A stretch of 64,000 nucleotides of DNA from Kastovskya adunca ATA6-11-RM4 (GTDB lineage Bacteria; Cyanobacteriota; Cyanobacteriia; Cyanobacteriales; Coleofasciculaceae), in contig JAHHHJ010000004.1 of NCBI GenBank assembly GCA_019359445.1, forward strand, positions 62,001-126,000. Reading direction: 5' to 3'. Under the pieces are notes generated by a model that saw nothing but the letters and a program-made list of their open reading frames with translations, ran no database searches and was not told where the DNA came from. A program made the translations under genes and the position numbers. Positions 17,436-25,913 of the stretch are shown here, in pieces; the stretch's first letter is position 1, and every line of letters begins with the position of its first letter.

Positions 17436-18557
17436 GTGAACATAGTTAACACAGCATTTGGGCGCTGCACTCGTTGTCAAGCCCTTCCTAGCAAAATCGA
17501 GGGTAGGGGAAAACTATATTTATGGTTCCCCGTCAAGCATATTTTGAGCAAAGTCGTTTCAATTTTGGGGCAAGCTCAACTTGACTACCAGGTGCTAGAA
17601 GACGAACGTTGCTTAAAGGTGGCTTTGAGCCAAGATAATTTGGAAGGTCTTGGCAAGCTGTTAGTTGCCAGACTCACCGAAAAAGAGTTGAAAGAAACCA
17701 AAGCCTTGTGGATGCCTAGTGAAACCGAACCACAGTTTTACGATTTCTCACGGGTGGTTTCACTGCACAACTTTATTCACCTTAGTGAGTCAGAATGGTT
17801 GATCGATTTACTGGCATCGGAGCGTTTGACCAGTTATTTTCAGCCGATTGTGTATGCTAACGATCCCAGCCGAATCTTTGCTCAGGAGGCGCTGCTCCGA
17901 GGCTTTGACGAACACAATCGGCTAATTTCTCCGAGTAAAATATTCACGCAAGCGGCAAATGCGGGTCTTTTGTTTCAGCTTGATGTCTTGGCAAGATCAA
18001 GTGCCATCCGCCAAGCCAGCCAACACCGCATAAAAGAGCATCTGTTTATTAACTTCTCGCCCAGTGCTGTTTACGATCCCACTACCTGCCTACGCATGAC
18101 GGTACAGGCAGTTGATGAAGCAGGTATTCCTCATAATAAGGTTGTTTTTGAGGTAACAGAGTCAGAACAGCCTCCAGATATTCGCCATCTGACTAATATT
18201 CTGCGGTTTTATCAGGATGCAGGATTTCTGGTGGCTCTAGATGATTTTGGGACGGGGTATTCTAATTTAAATCTGATTCACCAGCTACGTCCTGACTTTA
18301 TTAAGCTGGACATGCAACTGATTCGCAATGTCCATCAAGACCCGTACAAGGCGCTGATTACGGAGAAATTGTTAGAAATCACCGATCAGTTGGGCATTCG
18401 CACGGTTGCGGAAGGAGTTGAGTCGGTGGAGGAGTTTGATTGGGTACGGGAACGGGGAGCCACGTTTGTGCAGGGTTATTTGATTGCTAAACCGACGACG
18501 CCACCGCTAAACATGACTGGCTACTGTGAGCTGGAATCGATGTCTGTATCCGCTTAG
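17436..18557 (+). CDS. EAL-domain c-di-GMP phosphodiesterase
   Basis: A 373-residue cytoplasmic protein predicted to hydrolyse cyclic di-GMP to pGpG. All catalytic residues of active EAL domains are present: Glu151 of EALLR, Asn206 (FINFSPS), Glu239 (FEVTE), Asp269-Asp270 (DDFGTG), Lys290, Glu326 (AEGVE) and Gln346. The N-terminal 130 residues form a separate region starting with CTRC (11-14) that might hold half a zinc site; it has no recognised fold. The start is GTG at 17436. With the CHASE2-GGDEF protein at 53442 it supplies both the making and breaking sides of c-di-GMP signalling in this window. Confidence 0.9.
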   Translation: MNIVNTAFGRCTRCQALPSKIEGRGKLYLWFPVKHILSKVVSILGQAQLDYQVLEDERCLKVALSQDNLEGLGKLLVARLTEKELKETKALWMPSETEPQFYDFSRVVSLHNFIHLSESEWLIDLLASERLTSYFQPIVYANDPSRIFAQEALLRGFDEHNRLISPSKIFTQAANAGLLFQLDVLARSSAIRQASQHRIKEHLFINFSPSAVYDPTTCLRMTVQAVDEAGIPHNKVVFEVTESEQPPDIRHLTNILRFYQDAGFLVALDDFGTGYSNLNLIHQLRPDFIKLDMQLIRNVHQDPYKALITEKLLEITDQLGIRTVAEGVESVEEFDWVRERGATFVQGYLIAKPTTPPLNMTGYCELESMSVSA

Positions 18558-18615
18558 AAATGCCCGCCGACCGATCAGCCCCTCAACTCGACGGAGGGAA
18601 GTCGCGGCTATTGCG

Positions 18616-18643
18616 TTTACAGCCCGTGTAAGCGGGCTGTAAA
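18616..18643. terminator. Hairpin between convergent genes
   Basis: Perfect 11-bp stem TTTACAGCCCG / CGGGCTGTAAA with a 6-nt loop, placed between the convergent EAL gene and the cysteine-repeat gene. It lacks a long T run on either strand but could end transcription in both directions. Confidence 0.55.
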
Positions 18644-18700
18644 GCTCATGCAGTTAGCACTAGATGAAAGGCTGTCTGATCTAAGGAGGGATTGAGCGGG

Positions 18701-19321
18701 TTAATTTTCAGGAGTGATGGGAGTAAAAGGTATAGGGCTGGGGACGGCTGGAGATGAACCGGGAGGGGCGGCACTAGGAAACAACCGACGTGGCAAACTC
18801 TCAGCTGCAATGCAAGTGTCCATTGCTCTTGGGGGAGAAAAATCAACTTCGCGGCTTAAGCCAATAACACATTCGGAAAAGCGAGCCGGGAGAAGGCTGC
18901 GGCGACAGTAATTGAGTACAGCGATCGCCTCTGAGGGTTCAAGGGTTCTGTTGATGTTGTACACGCAGGTGCCTAGTTCCACAGGGCGTCTCACCTGGCT
19001 ACAAGCCACCAGCGCCTCCGGAGCCAGTGTGGCTGTCAGCACGCTGATTCTCGTCACGCAGCGAGACAAGTCTTGAGGATTTAGGGCATCGGCACAAGCA
19101 TTTGCGGCTATTTCTGGGGCAATCTGCGCCAAGCGCACTAATTCAGAAGCGCAGCGTTGAAATGAATTAGCGGCATGAGCTGCACCACTGGGAATAGCAA
19201 GGGTGAGTAGACCTGTTTGCAGGGAAGCGATCGCCCCCCAACTGACTGCGCCAGCGATCGCTGACGAAGGAAAGGAATGAGCAAGAGTAGGCTTCTGACG
19301 ACAAGCGCTTTGCCTGGGCAT
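18701..19321 (-). CDS. Secreted cysteine-repeat protein of unknown function
   Basis: A 206-residue protein not matched to a known family. A signal peptide is likely: a hydrophobic stretch to about residue 46, then AAHA-ANS as a signal peptidase I site, so the mature protein would be periplasmic or exported. The mature part has cysteines at 57, 76, 88, 107, 119, 139, 151 and 170, with spacings of 19, 12, 19, 12, 20, 12 and 19. That is four tandem units of about 31 residues, each with two Cys and a helix-like, Ala/Leu-rich pattern. The C-terminal 30 residues are Pro/Ser-rich and disordered. Paired disulphides in a helical solenoid would fit. The first Met lies in an unremarkable context. Confidence 0.7.
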   Translation of the reverse strand: MPRQSACRQKPTLAHSFPSSAIAGAVSWGAIASLQTGLLTLAIPSGAAHAANSFQRCASELVRLAQIAPEIAANACADALNPQDLSRCVTRISVLTATLAPEALVACSQVRRPVELGTCVYNINRTLEPSEAIAVLNYCRRSLLPARFSECVIGLSREVDFSPPRAMDTCIAAESLPRRLFPSAAPPGSSPAVPSPIPFTPITPEN

Positions 19322-19391
19322 AATAACTTCTACACAACGATTTTTATAGCTATCCTACAACTACACCGACTGAGATGTTAACTAATACGTT

Positions 19392-19423
19392 GATAGGGGC
19401 GCACCGTTACGCGCCCCCCTATC
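19392..19423 (-). terminator. Hairpin downstream of moeB
   Basis: GATAGGGG-CGC against GCGCCCCCCTATC with a loop around ACCGTTA, lying 37 bp beyond the moeB stop. GC-rich and imperfect in the middle; probably a terminator. Confidence 0.5.
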
Positions 19424-19459
19424 AGGTGTTAACTTGCTTAACTTTAACCACCTGCTGAT

Positions 19460-20638
19460 TTAGTACTCAGGGACGGAGGGATCGATTTGCTGACTCCACG
19501 CGGCAATTCCCCCTTTGACATTGGTGCCTTCAATGCCTGCTTCTTTGAGGATTCCCAGTGCTTTCGCGGAGCGTCCTCCCATCTTGCAGTGGGCAATCAA
19601 ACGATGACCGTTACCGTTGAGGAGGGATTTCACTTTCTCAATTCCTGTACCGTTCTCAATGTCGGGTAAGGGTACGAGAACTGAGCCGGGAATTTTGGCA
19701 ATCTCGTACTCGTTGGGATTGCGAACATCCAGCAAGACAACATCCTTGGCACCACTATCAAACAGTTGCTTGAGTTCCTGTACCGTCATTTCTGGCATTT
19801 CCATTTGTCGTTTTGCCTCTTCTTCCTTGGCTTGCGTGACTCCACAGAAAAACTCGTAATCGATCAGTTCTTCAATGACTGGACGCTCTGGGTTCGGGCG
19901 CAGCTTCAGTTCCCGGAACTTCATTTCTAGGGCGTTGTATAGTAGCAGTCGCCCACTGAGGGTATTACCCTGACCGAGGATAATTTTGATAGTTTCCGTT
20001 GCTTGGATTGTGCCAACAATCCCACATAGCACGCCGAGAACGCCGCCTTCAGCGCAGGAAGGAACCATTCCGGGGGGTGGGGGTTCCGGATAGAGGTCGC
20101 GGTAATTAGGCCCTTCTTGGTAGTTGAAGACTGTTGCTTGACCTTCAAAACGGAAGATGGAGCCGTAGACGTTCGGCTTGTCCAGCAAGACGCAGGCATC
20201 ATTAACCAAATACCTTGTGGGGAAGTTATCGGTACCATCCACCACAATGTCGTAAGGCTTGATGATTTCCAGAGCGTTCTCGGAACTCAGGCGGGTTTCG
20301 TAGAGGTCAACCTGACAGTAAGGGTTGATTTCGAGAATCCGATTTTTAGCTGACTCAATTTTCGGTTTGCCTACCCAGGAAGTACCGTGGATAACTTGGC
20401 GTTGCAAATTGGAACTATCGACAATATCAAAATCGACAATCCCGATTCGTCCAATTCCCGCCGCTGCGAGGTAGAGCAACAGGGGCGAACCGAGTCCACC
20501 AGTACCAATACACAGGACACTGGCAGCTTTGAGACGTTTTTGTCCTTCCAGTCCGACTTCCGGCAAAATTAGGTGTCGGGAGTAACGTTCGTATTCTTCT
20601 TTGTTTAACTGGACTTCGTCCAGATTCGGGTTGAGCAT
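19460..20638 (-). CDS. moeB: MoeB-type E1-like adenylyltransferase with rhodanese domain
   Basis: A 392-residue E1-like enzyme that adenylates the C-terminal Gly-Gly of a small sulphur carrier (MoaD or ThiS type) and, through its rhodanese domain, can load sulphur. The ThiF/E1 domain has the ATP loop GTGGLG (45-50), RQVIH near 80, DGTDNFPTR near 134 and an active-site-type Cys195 in PSCAEGGVLG. The rhodanese domain (about 285-390) has Cys351 in AHCKMGGRSA. In the MOCS3/MoeB zinc site, the first Cys pair is replaced here by Asn178 and Asp181 (NYRD), so zinc may be absent. The JAMM protease gene lies 93 bp upstream on the same strand, a likely functional pair. Confidence 0.92.
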   Translation of the reverse strand: MLNPNLDEVQLNKEEYERYSRHLILPEVGLEGQKRLKAASVLCIGTGGLGSPLLLYLAAAGIGRIGIVDFDIVDSSNLQRQVIHGTSWVGKPKIESAKNRILEINPYCQVDLYETRLSSENALEIIKPYDIVVDGTDNFPTRYLVNDACVLLDKPNVYGSIFRFEGQATVFNYQEGPNYRDLYPEPPPPGMVPSCAEGGVLGVLCGIVGTIQATETIKIILGQGNTLSGRLLLYNALEMKFRELKLRPNPERPVIEELIDYEFFCGVTQAKEEEAKRQMEMPEMTVQELKQLFDSGAKDVVLLDVRNPNEYEIAKIPGSVLVPLPDIENGTGIEKVKSLLNGNGHRLIAHCKMGGRSAKALGILKEAGIEGTNVKGGIAAWSQQIDPSVPEY

Positions 20639-20731
20639 ATTACAAGTAGTGGGGAAGAGCGAATTAAGATCCTACCCAAAAACCAGATTAATTGTGCCTG
20701 GTTAGTTTGTTTTTAAAGTAAGTTCTTAGTT

Positions 20732-21211
20732 TTAGGTAGAGGTAACTATCGTCATCTTTTCTGGCTGGAACTGATGATCATCATCAAGACTCCAGTTTTT
20801 CAAGTCACGCGCGGTTCCGTTTTGAACAGAGACAATGATATAGGAATACTGGAACCAAGCGATCGCCCGGTCAAATTCCGAAGGAACAGCAGGGTGATCT
20901 GGGTGAGAGTGATAGATACCAATGATATCAAGTTGGCGATCGCGTGCATCTTTTTGCACGTTGAGCAATGTTCGCGGCGCAATGGAAAATCGTTCCCGCT
21001 TGGTAGAACTCAACTGAGCTGAACCCGGAATATCCTTAAAGGCTGCCGCCGCTTCCTCATCCCAGCTATTTTCCGTGGGTAAGACTTCAAAAAGAGTTTT
21101 GACATTACCTTGCAATTTTCCCAACAAGATGCCGCAGCACTCATTAGGATAGGTACTTTCGGCGTGGGTGCGAATATTTTGGAGATGACTTTCCCGGATC
21201 GTTAAAACCAT
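20732..21211 (-). CDS. JAMM/MPN+ metalloprotease (Mov34 family)
   Basis: A 159-residue single-domain protease with the full JAMM zinc motif: Glu24, His101-x-His103 in HSHP, ten residues, then Asp114, with Ser111 in PSEFD. Bacterial relatives cleave amino acids from the C-terminus of ubiquitin-like sulphur carriers (Mec+ cleaving CysO-cysteine is the known case) or process carrier precursors. It lies just upstream of moeB on the same strand, so activation and deconjugation of one carrier is a good working hypothesis. No carrier-protein gene is visible beside it. A cysteine synthase gene lies far away at 60016. Confidence 0.9.
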   Translation of the reverse strand: MVLTIRESHLQNIRTHAESTYPNECCGILLGKLQGNVKTLFEVLPTENSWDEEAAAAFKDIPGSAQLSSTKRERFSIAPRTLLNVQKDARDRQLDIIGIYHSHPDHPAVPSEFDRAIAWFQYSYIIVSVQNGTARDLKNWSLDDDHQFQPEKMTIVTST

Positions 21212-21359
21212 AGAGGTATCGCATCACATTGAGAGACCGCCCCAACTATAGATTAGGGTTGAACTTTTTGATAAAAGCAGTCAACGTTCCCTTAACTTCG
21301 TCATCGTCGTCGGGTGCTTTTTCCACTCTGGGACTTGTCTAAAATCTGTCTGGCTTACC

Positions 21360-22094
21360 TCAATGTGCTGTTGTTACTCCTAAATACAGTTCTCCCACTT
21401 TCGGGTCATTAAGTAAATCTTGACCGGGCCCTTCAACGCGATCGCGTCCGGTATCCAAGACATACCCACGATCCGCCATTGCTAAGGCTTTTCGAGCATT
21501 TTGCTCAACCAAAACAATTGCTGTCCCTGTTTCGTTAATCGCTTTAATCTGCTCAAGCACACTATTAACCAACAAAGGAGACAATGCCGCTGAAGGTTCG
21601 TCTAACAACAACAAACTCGGTTCCAGCATTAACGTCTTCCCCATCGCCAGCATCTGCCGTTCCCCACCGGAGAGGGTTCCCGCCCGCTGACGCCGCCGAT
21701 CCGCCAGTCTAGGAAACATGGTGAAAATTTTCTTCTTCAGCGGTTGCCAGGAATCGGTGCGAATAAACGCCCCCATCTCCAAATTTTCTTCCACCGTTAG
21801 AGAGGGAAAGACATTGGCAATTTGCGGCACGTAGGACATCCCCCGCCTCACAATCTGATCGGACTTGAGAGGGGTGATGTCTTCGCCTTTAAAGGTAATT
21901 TTGCCGCGATTGGGCGTTAATAACCCAAAAATGGTTTTGGCGAGGGTCGATTTCCCCGCCCCATTGGGACCAATGACGGCAACTAACTCTCCTGGAGCAA
22001 TCCGGAAATTGACTCCTTGCAAGATATTCAAGTCTTTGACATATCCTGCATAAACATCTTCTACCTCAAGTAAAGGAGCAGAATTATTAGTCAT
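21360..22094 (-). CDS. Branched-chain/neutral amino acid ABC transporter ATPase (LivF/NatE-like)
   Basis: A 244-residue ATPase with Walker A GPNGAGKST (about 42-50), Q-loop, signature LSGGERQML, Walker B LLLLDEPSAAL and a switch histidine replaced by the usual VEQN segment of this subfamily. LivF/NatE-type ATPases energise uptake of branched-chain and other neutral amino acids together with LivG, two permeases and a binding protein. None of those partners is adjacent here. Scattered nat genes are common in cyanobacteria. UrtE (urea uptake) is the main alternative, but urt genes normally cluster. A short ferredoxin gene lies 86 bp upstream on the same strand. Confidence 0.88.
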   Translation of the reverse strand: MTNNSAPLLEVEDVYAGYVKDLNILQGVNFRIAPGELVAVIGPNGAGKSTLAKTIFGLLTPNRGKITFKGEDITPLKSDQIVRRGMSYVPQIANVFPSLTVEENLEMGAFIRTDSWQPLKKKIFTMFPRLADRRRQRAGTLSGGERQMLAMGKTLMLEPSLLLLDEPSAALSPLLVNSVLEQIKAINETGTAIVLVEQNARKALAMADRGYVLDTGRDRVEGPGQDLLNDPKVGELYLGVTTAH

Positions 22095-22180
22095 TGCTGA
22101 TTTAGTTACGGGTCATTGGTCGGAGGAAAATTGTTTGTTGTCCAGGGTTAACACCACGTACAACAAACAATGGACAAATC

Positions 22181-22405
22181 TTACGGTGTCTTTTGCAGAT
22201 CGGGTCGTTCTTCAGGAACAATTGCGCCTTCAACGGGGCATACCTGTAGGCAAATACCGCAATCAATGCAGGTAGCAAAGTCAATCCAGTACCAGTCAGT
22301 TCCCTTGGTATTTTTACCGGGCCCTTCATGGATACAAGCTACGGGACAGGCATCGACGCAATCAGCGACGCCTTCACAAGTATCAGTAATGATTGTGTGT
22401 GGCAC
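22181..22405 (-). CDS. Two-cluster ferredoxin
   Basis: A 74-residue bacterial-type ferredoxin. The C-terminal cluster site is canonical: Cys46, 49, 52 and 56-Pro (CIDCGICLQVCP). The N-terminal site is C10-x5-C16-x3-C20P with a further Cys24, the spacing seen in seven-iron ferredoxins, so a [3Fe-4S] plus [4Fe-4S] protein is likely. It would act as a low-potential electron carrier in the cytoplasm. It lies between hisZ (upstream) and the ABC ATPase gene (downstream), all on the minus strand with short gaps, without an obvious shared function. Confidence 0.9.
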   Translation of the reverse strand: MPHTIITDTCEGVADCVDACPVACIHEGPGKNTKGTDWYWIDFATCIDCGICLQVCPVEGAIVPEERPDLQKTP

Positions 22406-22457
22406 AGTGTTCTCTCTCTTCTAGCTCTTCATCTAGCCTACCAACATGACGATGAGT

Positions 22458-23696
22458 TCACGCCGTCAGCGTCTCAATTCTAGGGGTGCCCTCGGCGTTA
22501 ACCCAGGCGATGCGAATGATGTGGTGGCGACGGGCGTATTCTCGAACATCTTGGGGAGAACGCTTGCCCAAATCCATTTCTACTCGCACCAAATGTACTG
22601 AATCTCTCAGTTTCTGGGCATAGGTAAAGGCGGCGGCTTCTGCCTGGGGGGTTTCCGGCACCACTAACCAGTCACTAGCTGGGGTTTGGCAAGGTAATTG
22701 GGCACTGGAGAGGAGGATGTAATGGAGGTCTTCAATATTGAAACTAAAGCCAATACCAGGGTAGGAGGTTCCCTGAGGGTGGTACAAACCGAGCAATTGG
22801 TCATAGCGTCCTCCTTGCCCCAGCACTCGCAGTCCCGCATCCGTGCCACCAATTGCTTCAAATACAATGCCTGTGTAGTAGTCAAAGGTTTGAATCAAGC
22901 TGAGGTCGAGAATCAGTGGTAAGGGCGTGGGAGATGTCTCCTCAAGCAGTGCCATTAAGGATTTTAGGTTATCGACACTATGGTGTTGGGATGGCTCTAA
23001 GTCTAGACTGGCAAGTTTTTGCAGCACATCCGCCGGACGTCCCCGCAGGTCAAATAGTAGGGTTGCCCGTTCTTTGAGTTCTGGGGAAAGGGGTAGGGTT
23101 TCGATGGCGATCCGGTCAAGGTGGGCGATCGCCTGACGAACTTGAGGGCGTAACGAGTCTGGAAAGGGTGAAAAGAGCGATCGCGTCAACCCCGCTTCTC
23201 CCACAACCAGATGCCACTGATTGATCCCCAACTGCTGCAAGCAATCTGCCAGCAATAACAACATCTCTGCATCTGCCAACACGCCGTCAGCTCCCAAGAG
23301 TTCAATCCCTGCTTGGTAAAACTCTAGCTGCCGCCCATGATGCCCTACAGAGGGGCGGCGGAAGACGTTGGCATTATAGTAAAGGCGTTGGGGTAAGGAA
23401 AGCATCGTTTTGCCTGTTCCGCTTGCCATGCGGCTGACGACAGCACGGGCAATCGAGGCAGTGAGTTCCGGGCGCAGCCCCAAGGTTCTCTCTTCGGCTT
23501 CTTGAAGCTGAATCACAGTTGAGCGCTCAATTGCGCCCCCTGCCATTAAGGTATCTAACCACTCCAGCGTGGAAGTGATAATTCGGTGATATCCCCAGCG
23601 GTGAAATACCTGCTGCAAGCGCTCTTCAATCCAGTGCTTTTGGGCAACATCAAGGGGCAGCAGATCCCTAGCACCTGCTGGTGGTTGGTGAATCAT
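22458..23696 (-). CDS. hisZ: ATP phosphoribosyltransferase regulatory subunit
   Basis: A 412-residue paralogue of class II histidyl-tRNA synthetase. HisZ pairs with the short form of HisG to make the first enzyme of histidine synthesis and carries its feedback response. It has the class II catalytic-like motifs (LRPELTASIAR near 75; FRRPSVGHHGRQLEFYQAG near 112; GGRYDQLLGLY near 290) but lacks the C-terminal anticodon-binding domain of a true HisS, and its length is typical of HisZ. HisG is not in the window. The gene starts a minus-strand run with the ferredoxin and ABC ATPase genes. Confidence 0.93.
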   Translation of the reverse strand: MIHQPPAGARDLLPLDVAQKHWIEERLQQVFHRWGYHRIITSTLEWLDTLMAGGAIERSTVIQLQEAEERTLGLRPELTASIARAVVSRMASGTGKTMLSLPQRLYYNANVFRRPSVGHHGRQLEFYQAGIELLGADGVLADAEMLLLLADCLQQLGINQWHLVVGEAGLTRSLFSPFPDSLRPQVRQAIAHLDRIAIETLPLSPELKERATLLFDLRGRPADVLQKLASLDLEPSQHHSVDNLKSLMALLEETSPTPLPLILDLSLIQTFDYYTGIVFEAIGGTDAGLRVLGQGGRYDQLLGLYHPQGTSYPGIGFSFNIEDLHYILLSSAQLPCQTPASDWLVVPETPQAEAAAFTYAQKLRDSVHLVRVEMDLGKRSPQDVREYARRHHIIRIAWVNAEGTPRIETLTA

Positions 23697-23820
23697 GGGT
23701 TAGTTGGTGGTCAGTTGTTAACGGTTTAAGGTTCGTAGTTTAAGGTTTATTGACTATTAGCCAGCTAGCCGACTAGTCATTAGCCCTAACTACTAACCCT
23801 ACTTCACGTCCTGTAGCAAT

Positions 23821-24858
23821 CTATTTCTTCTTACCACCAAATAGACCGCCCAAGAATCCGCCCGACTTCCCAGCCGACTTGTTATCACTGGAGGTTGTCT
23901 TACTATCTGAATTGCCTCCTTTGCCATCTGCGCTTGTCTTACCTCCAGTTTTTTGTGCCAGCTTATCTAGGTACTGCTTACCCTTCATTGCCATTTCATC
24001 GTTGGGGTTCAACTGCAAGGCTTTTTGGAGGTGAACTTTCGCCATTGTTGTCTGGTTTTGCTTCAAGTAAGCGACCCCTAGTAAGCTATGGCAGCGCCCA
24101 TGATTTGGCTCAAAGCTGAGGGCTTCGCGTAACTCCAAGGTCGCTTTGGCAAAGTTACCTTTCGCCATATACCCTTCCGCCCGCCGGAAGTAGGAATCGA
24201 CGCGGGAGCTTTGAGCCTCTGGCTGTGGCTTCATCCCAGCACTTGGGGGAGTGCCCGCCGCCGTATTAACACCAGCACCAGCACCAGCACCAGTAGCTGT
24301 CTGTGCCCCTGTCGCGGTGGTAGAGCTTCCCGTTCCTGTCGAGTGGGAGAGCGGTTTTTTCGCCGTGCCAGTTCCTTCGCTCTTCCCTCCCTTCTGCATC
24401 AGGTAGACCATATTAAGTTCGCTAATTTCTGCGATCGCTTCTAAGACTTTATCTAGTGATTCGTACTGTCCAGAGGCGAGATTTTGAATTGAACTTTTAT
24501 AAGTGTGGTCTAAATTTGCTCCGGCTTGGTTTAACTGCTTGGCAACTTCACTGGAAAAGGAAACTTTCGCGGATTCTCCCGCCAAGCGTTTGCCGATGCG
24601 ATTCAACATCACCGCATATTCACGACTTCCCGTTGATAGTTCTTCGTAAGCCGGGTTAACGAGTTTTGATAAAAGTTCACTGGCTTGTTTTTTCTCGGCT
24701 TCACTGGCTGCTTTACAACTATCAGGATGCAAGCGACGGGCAATTTTCAGATATCGCTTGCGGACTTCCTTGACATCTGCATCAACGGGAATCCCTAAAA
24801 TGGCGTGGTAGTCGCTGAAATCATACTTAAAAAGTCCACGATCGATTTGAAAAGACAT
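23821..24858 (-). CDS. J-domain protein with TPR repeats
   Basis: A 345-residue co-chaperone-like protein. The N-terminal J domain (about residues 12-75) has YHAILGI and the HPD triad that stimulates DnaK (RRLHPDS). A helical middle part follows, then a low-complexity Gly/Ala/Thr linker around 180-215. At about 222-305 there are at least two TPR units (ALSFEPNHGRCHSLLGVAYLK and the next, quoted in part), and a Lys/Gly/Ser-rich tail ends GGLFGGKKK. I start at the ATG at 24858 (MSFQIDRG); an upstream TTG would add eight residues. Such J-TPR proteins are widespread in cyanobacteria. It may couple DnaK to particular client complexes; its clients are unknown. Confidence 0.82.
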   Translation of the reverse strand: MSFQIDRGLFKYDFSDYHAILGIPVDADVKEVRKRYLKIARRLHPDSCKAASEAEKKQASELLSKLVNPAYEELSTGSREYAVMLNRIGKRLAGESAKVSFSSEVAKQLNQAGANLDHTYKSSIQNLASGQYESLDKVLEAIAEISELNMVYLMQKGGKSEGTGTAKKPLSHSTGTGSSTTATGAQTATGAGAGAGVNTAAGTPPSAGMKPQPEAQSSRVDSYFRRAEGYMAKGNFAKATLELREALSFEPNHGRCHSLLGVAYLKQNQTTMAKVHLQKALQLNPNDEMAMKGKQYLDKLAQKTGGKTSADGKGGNSDSKTTSSDNKSAGKSGGFLGGLFGGKKK

Positions 24859-24984
24859 AGTGCCGCCCAGTATCCGTGCCAAATGAATTGCTTCTAGTAT
24901 GTCTTACATTTTGCGATAACTAGTAAATCCTTGGCATCCGCAGGTTTATCTAAAATTCACTGTATTTAAAACAACAGTTTAAAT

Positions 24985-25815
24985 TTAACCAACAACCTGA
25001 TCCCAGCTAGACATGGGCGGCACTTGTAAAAGTTCGCGGCTCAAGTTGCTATGGAGCGCACCGTTTGTTGCCAAAATTCTCCCTGACTCAAGCACAAAGG
25101 CGCTGTCATCGTAGGCTGTTACTTTGCCTCCCGCTTCTTCCACCAGCACCACCCCAGCCGCCACATCCCAAGGCGAAAGTCCCCGTTCCCAGTAGCCATC
25201 CAACCGCCCACAGGCAACATCTGCTAAATCCAGAGACGCTGAACCACTGCGGCGTACGCCCTGGGTCAGATGGGTTAAGTAACAAAACTCAGCGTAGTTA
25301 TTGTCTCTCGTTTCATGTCGGTCGTAGGCAAAACCCGTCACCAACAAACTTCGACTCAGTTCTGCCGTCTGAGAAACGTGAATGGGTTGGCGATTTCGCG
25401 TTGCCCCTAGTCCTTTGGCTGCACGAAATAACTCATCTCGAAAGGGATTGTAAATTGCTCCTACCTGGGGCGTTCCTGCAATAATTAGCCCCACAGAAAC
25501 AGCAGCCATTGGATACTGATGGGCATAGTTAGTGGTGCCATCAAGGGGGTCAATTGCCCAAAGGTACTGATCAGAGCGATCGCCTAGTTGCCCCGATTCT
25601 TCAGCTAAAATAGCGTGTTCTGGTACATGCCGTCGTAGCATCGCCAAAATTGTCGCTTCCGCCTGCTTATCTGCGATGGTTACTAAATCTCCCGGACGCC
25701 CTTTTTCTTCCACTGCATCCAACTTCCCCCAATACTCCCGCAAAACCGCCCCGGCTGCCATTGCTGCTTCAGTAGCGATATCCAGGAAGATTTGTAATTC
25801 ATTGGGGTTTGTCAT
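24985..25815 (-). CDS. suhB: Inositol monophosphatase family phosphatase
   Basis: A 276-residue Mg-dependent, Li-sensitive-type phosphatase. Metal-binding motifs are intact: Glu72 in EES, Asp89-Pro-Leu-Asp92-Gly-Thr-Thr, and WDVAAG near residue 217. In cyanobacteria members of this family hydrolyse inositol-1-phosphate, histidinol phosphate or related small phosphates. A histidinol-phosphatase role deserves thought because hisZ lies 1.3 kb downstream, but the DPLDGTTNY pattern is generic. Length is normal, and there is no signal peptide. Confidence 0.9.
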   Translation of the reverse strand: MTNPNELQIFLDIATEAAMAAGAVLREYWGKLDAVEEKGRPGDLVTIADKQAEATILAMLRRHVPEHAILAEESGQLGDRSDQYLWAIDPLDGTTNYAHQYPMAAVSVGLIIAGTPQVGAIYNPFRDELFRAAKGLGATRNRQPIHVSQTAELSRSLLVTGFAYDRHETRDNNYAEFCYLTHLTQGVRRSGSASLDLADVACGRLDGYWERGLSPWDVAAGVVLVEEAGGKVTAYDDSAFVLESGRILATNGALHSNLSRELLQVPPMSSWDQVVG

Positions 25816-25913
25816 TTGTCCGTTGTTATACAGTTGGTGAGTAGTGGCCGTGAAGATTTGTCCGCTATCGGCGCTCAGTTAGTTTATATTCATTGCTCAT
25901 CCCCCATCCGCCA

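Noticed and set aside
22458-23696. Histidyl-tRNA synthetase (hisS)
   Set aside because: There is no C-terminal anticodon-binding domain, and the length and motifs fit HisZ.
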